A stretch of 9,671 nt of DNA from an uncultured Clostridia bacterium (GTDB lineage Bacteria > Bacillota > Clostridia > Christensenellales > UBA1242). Numbering within the stretch: position 1 is the stretch's first letter; each line of letters opens with the position of its first letter. The notes beneath the pieces are model-generated. The model had not been told where the DNA came from. It did no database searches and was given only the letters and a program-made list of their open reading frames with translations. The stretch is from positions 1 to 9,671 of the forward strand of contig CALWAB010000068.1 of NCBI GenBank assembly GCA_944372745.1. The letters are read 5' to 3'. Positions 6,380 to 9,671 of this stretch are shown here, in pieces. The position numbers and the translations under genes are program-made.

Positions 6380-7183
6380 TCAATTTATTATGTTTGCACT
6401 TATAATTGCTTTAAAATCTTGCTTTGAATCAAATTCATATAATGCGATTCTAGCATTAAGTAAAGTGGTGTGATTGTCTAAGACAACAATTTTATCTACA
6501 AGTATGGTATCAAGAATTTTCGTTCCAGTGATAGTTTTGCATAGCAAATTTTGATAAGAAGATTCGTTCTTAAAATCTACATTGCCAAATTTGTTCAAAA
6601 AATCTTTTTTGCTTAAGAAAGAAATGGGCAACTTTGTTTTACCGTCAATGAGTTGATTCCCGCTGTCAATAAGAGCATTTAAAATTAAAGTGTGGCCTTG
6701 GTAAATCACGCTTATTCGTGTATATTTTTTCTTTGACTTAATTGATGCATACAAATTTTTACCAAGAATGAAGAAGATAAATATTGCTACAATTATTAAG
6801 GATACAGGGAAATCTGCCGAATATGTTACAGTACCATCAACGACTTGCATTGATTGTATGAAGCCTTGGAGTCCATAACATATGCCACCTAATAAAAATG
6901 TTAAAAAGAGAAAAACAAAGTAGGCTAAAAAGAATTTTTTAGCCTTAGTCCACTTAAATGCTACATAGGTCAATATAACTCCCATTAATAACTTTATGAT
7001 GAATAACAACGCATTATGAATATTAATGTATGGCGTCAAGAATGCAAAGCCTACGCCAAGTATGCTTGATAATATCAACCTAAATGGCTTTATATCTAGT
7101 TTAAGTAATTTAGCAGTGCTGTAAAGGATAATAAAATCAATGATAAAATTATCTAAAATTACATATTCAATATAAACTATCAT
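6380..7183 (-). CDS. spoIIGA: Sigma-E processing peptidase SpoIIGA
   Basis: A 267-residue membrane aspartic protease that removes the pro-segment of sigma-E in response to the SpoIIR signal from the forespore. The N-terminal half (about residues 1-150) carries about five membrane helices, starting MIVYIEYVILDNFIIDFIIL as in the family. The cytosolic C-terminal domain carries the catalytic motif LNALIDSGNQL (D173-S174-G175-N176). The protein is somewhat shorter than the roughly 310 residues of the Bacillus homologue. The gene is followed immediately by sigE, the normal spoIIG arrangement. The ATG at 7183 has only a weak ribosome binding site (GGATGA), but matches the family N-terminus, so I keep it. 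Expression is expected to be Spo0A-dependent (family knowledge). Confidence 0.93.
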   Translation of the reverse strand: MIVYIEYVILDNFIIDFIILYSTAKLLKLDIKPFRLILSSILGVGFAFLTPYINIHNALLFIIKLLMGVILTYVAFKWTKAKKFFLAYFVFLFLTFLLGGICYGLQGFIQSMQVVDGTVTYSADFPVSLIIVAIFIFFILGKNLYASIKSKKKYTRISVIYQGHTLILNALIDSGNQLIDGKTKLPISFLSKKDFLNKFGNVDFKNESSYQNLLCKTITGTKILDTILVDKIVVLDNHTTLLNARIALYEFDSKQDFKAIISANIIN

Positions 7184-7236
7184 AATTCATCCATTAAAAT
7201 TTTAGCATAGGAATTATGTAGCCACAAAAAAGAAAA

Positions 7237-7274
7237 ATAATAAATAAATTACATTTAATTATTTTTTTGTCAAA
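7237..7274 (-). promoter_or_regulatory. Candidate spoIIG promoter with Spo0A-box-like -35
   Basis: On the minus strand a perfect TTGACA (7268-7273) lies about 85 bases before spoIIGA. The best -10, TATTAT (7237-7242), is 25 bases away; no good hexamer sits at 17. The Bacillus spoIIG promoter also has an abnormally long spacer (22 bases) and needs Spo0A. TGTCAAA (7268-7274) differs by one base from the Spo0A box TGTCGAA and overlaps the -35. This is a weak call. Confidence 0.3.
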
Positions 7275-7343
7275 ATTACTCGTATTTGTTAAGTAAATTA
7301 ATGCAAAGTAGATAGTTTGCTTAAATTAGGGTGAAAATATTTT

Positions 7344-7372
7344 GAATAAAAATTAAATTTTAGGGCAAAATG
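7344..7372 (+). promoter_or_regulatory. Sigma-F/sigma-G-type promoter of sigG
   Basis: GAATA (7344-7348) matches the sigma-G -35 consensus GMATA. GGGCAAAATG (7363-7372) matches the sigma-F -10 consensus GGnnAnAMTn at every fixed position, and CAAAATG, 17 bases from GAATA, fits the sigma-G -10 at 5 of 7. The start point would fall just before the ribosome binding site AAGGGGTG (7382-7389), giving a very short leader. This agrees with sigG being switched on by sigma-F and then by itself in known spore-formers. Confidence 0.55.
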
Positions 7373-7394
7373 TCATTATTGAAGGGGTGCAAAA

Positions 7395-8165
7395 ATGACA
7401 TCTAAAATTGTCTTATGTGGGATTGACACAAGCAAATTGCCTAAATATACAGCAAAAGAACAACTTGATATGTTAAAAAGAATACAAAGTGGTGAAATTG
7501 AACTTAAAACCAATTTTATATATGGGAATTTGCGTTTAGTCTTAAGTGTAATGCACAGATTTTTGCCAAGATACCCGAATGCCGAAGATTTATTTCAAGT
7601 GGGGTGCGTAGGCTTAATAAAAGCAATAGATAATTTTGACTTAACATTAAACTTGCGTTTTTCTACCTACGCAGTACCAATGATTGTAGGTGAAATAAGA
7701 CGCTTTCTCCGCGACAATAATTGCGTTCGTGTCACGCGAAGCCTAAGAGATTTAGCATATCAGGCATTAAAAGTGCGTGATAAATTAGAAGGGCAAATCC
7801 AACGCGAACCAAGTGTCGATGAAATAGCGGAAGAACTAGATGTCGAAGTCAAAAGTGTATCAATGGCACTTGAAGCCATAGCAGAACCGATGTCCCTTTA
7901 TGACCCCATATATACAGACGATAGTGACGCTATATCACTTATGGAGCAAGTGAGTGATGAAAGCGAAGCGCATTCTAAATTTTCGACTTCAGTGTCCATA
8001 AGAGAAGCAATGAAAACATTGCCACAAAAGGAAAGAGAAATACTCATAATGCGCTACTTTATGGGGAAAACTCAAATAGAAATAAGTAAAGATGTAGGCA
8101 TTTCTCAAGCACAAGTCAGTAGGCTTGAAAAGAATGCCTTGAAATCTGTCCGTAGAGCCTTGTAA
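7395..8165 (+). CDS. sigG: Sporulation sigma factor SigG, late forespore
   Basis: A 256-residue sigma factor for late forespore genes such as small acid-soluble proteins and germinant receptors. It has the sigma-G N-terminal signature KIVLCGIDTSKLP, then region 2 (YGNLRLVLSVMHRFL, DLFQVGCVGLIKAIDNFDL, RFSTYAVPMIVGEIRRFLRDNN). Region 3 follows with RVTRSLRDLAYQALKVRDKL and REPSVDEIAEELDV, then region 4 with the helix-turn-helix KTQIEISKDVGISQAQVSRLEK. Length and motifs equal those of Bacillus SigG, without the sigma-E pro-segment. The ATG has AAGGGGTG at 5 bases. In Bacillus sigG lies directly downstream of sigE on the same strand; here it lies on the other side of spoIIGA and points away. The shared 211-base gap has a forespore-type promoter on the sigG side and a possible Spo0A-type one on the spoIIGA side. 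Confidence 0.95.
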   Translation: MTSKIVLCGIDTSKLPKYTAKEQLDMLKRIQSGEIELKTNFIYGNLRLVLSVMHRFLPRYPNAEDLFQVGCVGLIKAIDNFDLTLNLRFSTYAVPMIVGEIRRFLRDNNCVRVTRSLRDLAYQALKVRDKLEGQIQREPSVDEIAEELDVEVKSVSMALEAIAEPMSLYDPIYTDDSDAISLMEQVSDESEAHSKFSTSVSIREAMKTLPQKEREILIMRYFMGKTQIEISKDVGISQAQVSRLEKNALKSVRRAL

Positions 8166-8172
8166 ATAAATG

Positions 8173-8204
8173 AAGACTACCATTTTGTAATGTGTAGTCT
8201 TTTT
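8173..8204 (+). terminator. Terminator of sigG
   Basis: AAGACTACCATT (8173-8184) pairs with AATG-T-GTAGTCTT (8189-8201) around loop TTGT with one bulged T, followed by T residues. It starts 7 bases after the sigG stop and is the strongest terminator in the window. Confidence 0.85.
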
Positions 8205-8280
8205 ATAATTTTAATTTCTAATTATAAAAAAGATTATTTTTTTGTGAGAGAAAAATCACCATTAATATATAGTATATATA

Positions 8281-8384
8281 ATAAGAATATATCTAGTAAG
8301 CGAAGAGTGAAGTTAATAAGAATATATCTAGTAAGCGAAGAGTGAAGTTAATAAGAATTATATCTAGTAAGATAAAGTTAGTTA
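8281..8384. repeat. 35-bp tandem repeat, two perfect copies plus one degenerate
   Basis: Copy 1 (8281-8315) and copy 2 (8316-8350) are identical over 35 bases, beginning ATAAGAATATATCTAGTAAG. Copy 3 (8351-8384) shares the first 20-odd bases with one inserted T and then diverges. There are no spacers, so it is not a CRISPR array. It lies about 250 bases before the poly-G gene, where copy-number change could alter expression. Confidence 0.9.
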
Positions 8385-8454
8385 ATAAAAATATAAGGGG
8401 TGCTAAAATAAATGTTTAAATATAGTTAAATTAGTTGCATTAAAAAAAGACTAT

Positions 8455-8484
8455 GTGATATACTAAAAATGTAAAAAGTATAAT
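8455..8484 (+). promoter_or_regulatory. Candidate promoter(s) of the poly-G gene
   Basis: A perfect TATAAT (8479-8484) has GTGATA (8455-8460, 4 of 6) 18 bases upstream. An overlapping extended -10, TGATATACT (8456-8464), with a poor -35 TTGCAT (8435-8440), is an alternative. Either would leave a leader of about 150 bases before the ATG at 8637. AT-rich sequence makes such matches common. Confidence 0.3.
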
Positions 8485-8636
8485 ACATAATATTAGTACT
8501 ACCTAGTAGTGATGATTTAAGGTCGAAATAAAAAGAGTAAATGCTTTAGCTTGTGATAGCGACTGAATAGGATTTGAATAGAGTACTAATAAATGTAAGA
8601 TTATACAATAAATACTGAAGAAAGGAGCAAAGTACA

Positions 8637-9671
8637 ATGTACAAGAGAAATAAAATAGTAGGGGGGGGGGGTAGGAAGTAGTCAAGGAACTACTATACAA
8701 AATACAACCACTTTAAATGTAGCACAGTCACAAAAGCAAGATAGTGTAAACGCTTGTGCGACAAAAGCACCAAACGCCACAAAAGTATCACAGTACATAG
8801 CATATAACGAACAGCAAAGTATAGATAATAAGAAAAAGCAAGCAATAAGTGATTATTGTATAAATAGTGGCGGTGTAGGGAAAGATAATAAAAGCCAAGT
8901 ACAAATTGTGGCACAAACTAAGGAAGTGGTAAGCGACTTTCTAGAGAATAAAAAACAAGATACGCAAGATACAAGAGATTATAATGCAGGCGTCCAGCGT
9001 AGAAAAAAGGACGGCAAAGCAATGAGAGCATATAATCAGGTAAATAAACAAGGTACAGCAACGAAAGCACATACATATAGAACCGCTACACTACAAATAG
9101 TAATGTGGCTTTTAGTATTTGTCGCAATGTTTATCTTGGCATTCCAACCAATATTACAAAGTAGAAGTAATATGTCAATGGCGGGAGGGCCAACGAATGG
9201 AACATGGTATGATAATGCACCAGCCACAGTAATTAGTAATGGCAAAGCATTATTTACCGCAAGTGGTGTCAATGCCGATGTATTAATGGAACTATTAAAT
9301 GCAGTGAATAGTTCATCAGTGTGGGGAAGCAAGACAGCCCCAGCAAGGGGTAGCAGTGTCACATACTTATCCGCAAAAGATTTTGGTAATTATGGCGGCC
9401 AAAGCAGTTGGGCAGACACCGCAAAAGGTAATGCACAAATAGTATTGAAACTATTGGACGATGAAGATGCTAAAATAATAGATAGTCAAGGGACTAGTTT
9501 AGTTGATGCCGAAACGGGACAAGAGGTCACAATGAGTGATGTATCAGCACAATATTGGCAAGTAGTATATCGTAGTACAAGTGCCAATGAAGATGTATTG
9601 ACACTATATATGACAAACTCATATATGACAAATCAATTCAATCCAAGTTCAACAAGTGGCATATACAGGAA
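8637..9671 (+). CDS. Phase-variable membrane-anchored surface protein, OFF frame here, 3' end outside window
   Basis: The function is not recognised. An ATG with AAAGGAG (8621-8627) at 9 bases opens MYKRNKIV, then runs into 11 G (8661-8671). As sequenced the frame ends at TAG 8679-8681, after 14 codons. Deleting one G joins it to a frame that stays open from 8671 to the window end, giving at least 344 residues. In that frame, residues 1-150 are hydrophilic, rich in Gln, Ser, Thr and Lys, and predicted cytoplasmic, with a basic patch (QRRKKDGK). Residues about 152-170 are one membrane helix (LQIVMWLLVFVAMFILAF). The rest is an extracytoplasmic Ser/Asn/Ala-rich domain, including YWQVVYRS and DVLTLYMTNSYM. 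The latter recalls surface domains annotated as DUF6273, from memory only. The downstream frame has a TAG immediately before the G run and no good start near its beginning, so it depends on the switch. 35-base repeats lie upstream. Confidence 0.75.
8661..8671 (+). repeat. Poly-G contingency tract (G11)
   Basis: Eleven consecutive G lie eight codons after the ATG, in otherwise AT-rich DNA. Ten or 13 G put the ATG in the long open frame. Eleven G stop at 8679-8681, and 12 G stop at the TAG immediately after the tract. A 6-bp hairpin AGTAGT/ACTACT (8677-8694) follows directly. This is the classical layout of slipped-strand phase variation. Confidence 0.85.

Larger units (their letters stand above)
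8205..8636. other. AT-rich leader region upstream of the phase-variable gene
   Basis: There is no convincing gene in these 432 bases. They hold the 35-base tandem repeats (8281-8384), promoter-like hexamers around 8455-8484, and a short inverted repeat ACTAC-CTA-GTAGT (8498-8510). A ribosome-binding-site-like AAGGGG precedes a six-codon frame at 8412-8429 (MFKYS), probably meaningless. The region ends with the ribosome binding site of the poly-G gene. Confidence 0.5.

Noticed and set aside
8281..8384. A CRISPR array
   Set aside because: The repeats follow each other without spacers and there is no cas gene; it is a plain tandem repeat.
8412..8429. A short leader peptide (MFKYS) after an AAGGGG ribosome binding site
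   Set aside because: Six codons with no regulatory structure after it; in AT-rich DNA such frames arise often. It could also be a decayed start.
8661..8671. The frame break as only a sequencing or assembly error
   Set aside because: A miscount by one G is possible, but an 11-G run at this exact place in AT-rich DNA is itself the hallmark of a contingency locus, so the interpretation does not depend on the exact count.
8637..8700. Programmed ribosomal frameshifting at the G run instead of phase variation
   Set aside because: No classical X-XXY-YYZ slippery heptamer is needed to explain it and the tract lies only eight codons into the gene; length change of an 11-G run is the simpler account. 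Transcriptional slippage on G11 cannot be excluded.
9036..9362. A 108-codon minus-strand open frame
   Set aside because: It lies opposite the long frame of the poly-G gene; that frame has the upstream ribosome binding site and membrane topology, while this one has neither.

Overview
The window reads as chromosomal DNA of an AT-rich, endospore-forming Firmicute, most likely an uncultured clostridial lineage. The evidence is a complete spoIIGA-sigE pair and a complete sigG, strong AGGAG-type ribosome binding sites, sigma-A-like promoters, U-tailed hairpin terminators, and an rseP-then-polC-like order known from Firmicutes. The species cannot be named from the sequence.

Layout. (1) Positions 1-2384, plus strand: the 3' part of the site-2 protease gene rseP, then, 26 bases later, a gene for a short PolC-like protein. 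It keeps the PolC N-terminal and OB regions and an intact DEDDh exonuclease, but has neither PHP nor polymerase domain. (2) Positions 2410-4114, plus strand: a sigma-A promoter drives a class-I cysteine desulfurase (NifS/IscS type) overlapping by 8 bases an IscU-fold protein that contains no cysteine at all. (3) Positions 4115-4516: a 402-base non-coding stretch with several perfect hairpins. An 18-base palindromic terminator core occurs twice as a direct repeat around a 205-base segment, which looks like a small insertion into a terminator. (4) Positions 4517-5512, minus strand: a Ca2+/cation antiporter with its own promoter and terminator. (5) Positions 5609-7183, minus strand: the spoIIGA-sigE operon, encoding the protease and the pro-sigma factor for the early mother cell. 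(6) Positions 7344-8204, plus strand: sigG, the late forespore sigma factor, divergent from spoIIGA and preceded by a sigma-F/sigma-G-like promoter. (7) Positions 8205-9671: an AT-rich leader with 35-base tandem repeats, then a membrane-anchored surface protein gene interrupted eight codons after its ATG by a run of 11 G. With 11 G the frame stops after 14 codons; with 10 G it is open for at least 344 codons to the window edge. This is a phase-variable contingency locus, captured here in the OFF state.

How the genes work together. Early mother-cell sigma-E activation (SpoIIGA, SigE) and late forespore transcription (SigG) sit back to back around a 211-base control region, instead of the collinear spoIIGA-sigE-sigG order of Bacillus. 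The desulfurase and its cysteine-free partner are translationally linked. The items most worth follow-up are the poly-G switch, the cysteine-free IscU homologue, the PolC-derived exonuclease without a polymerase, and the small insertion in the terminator.
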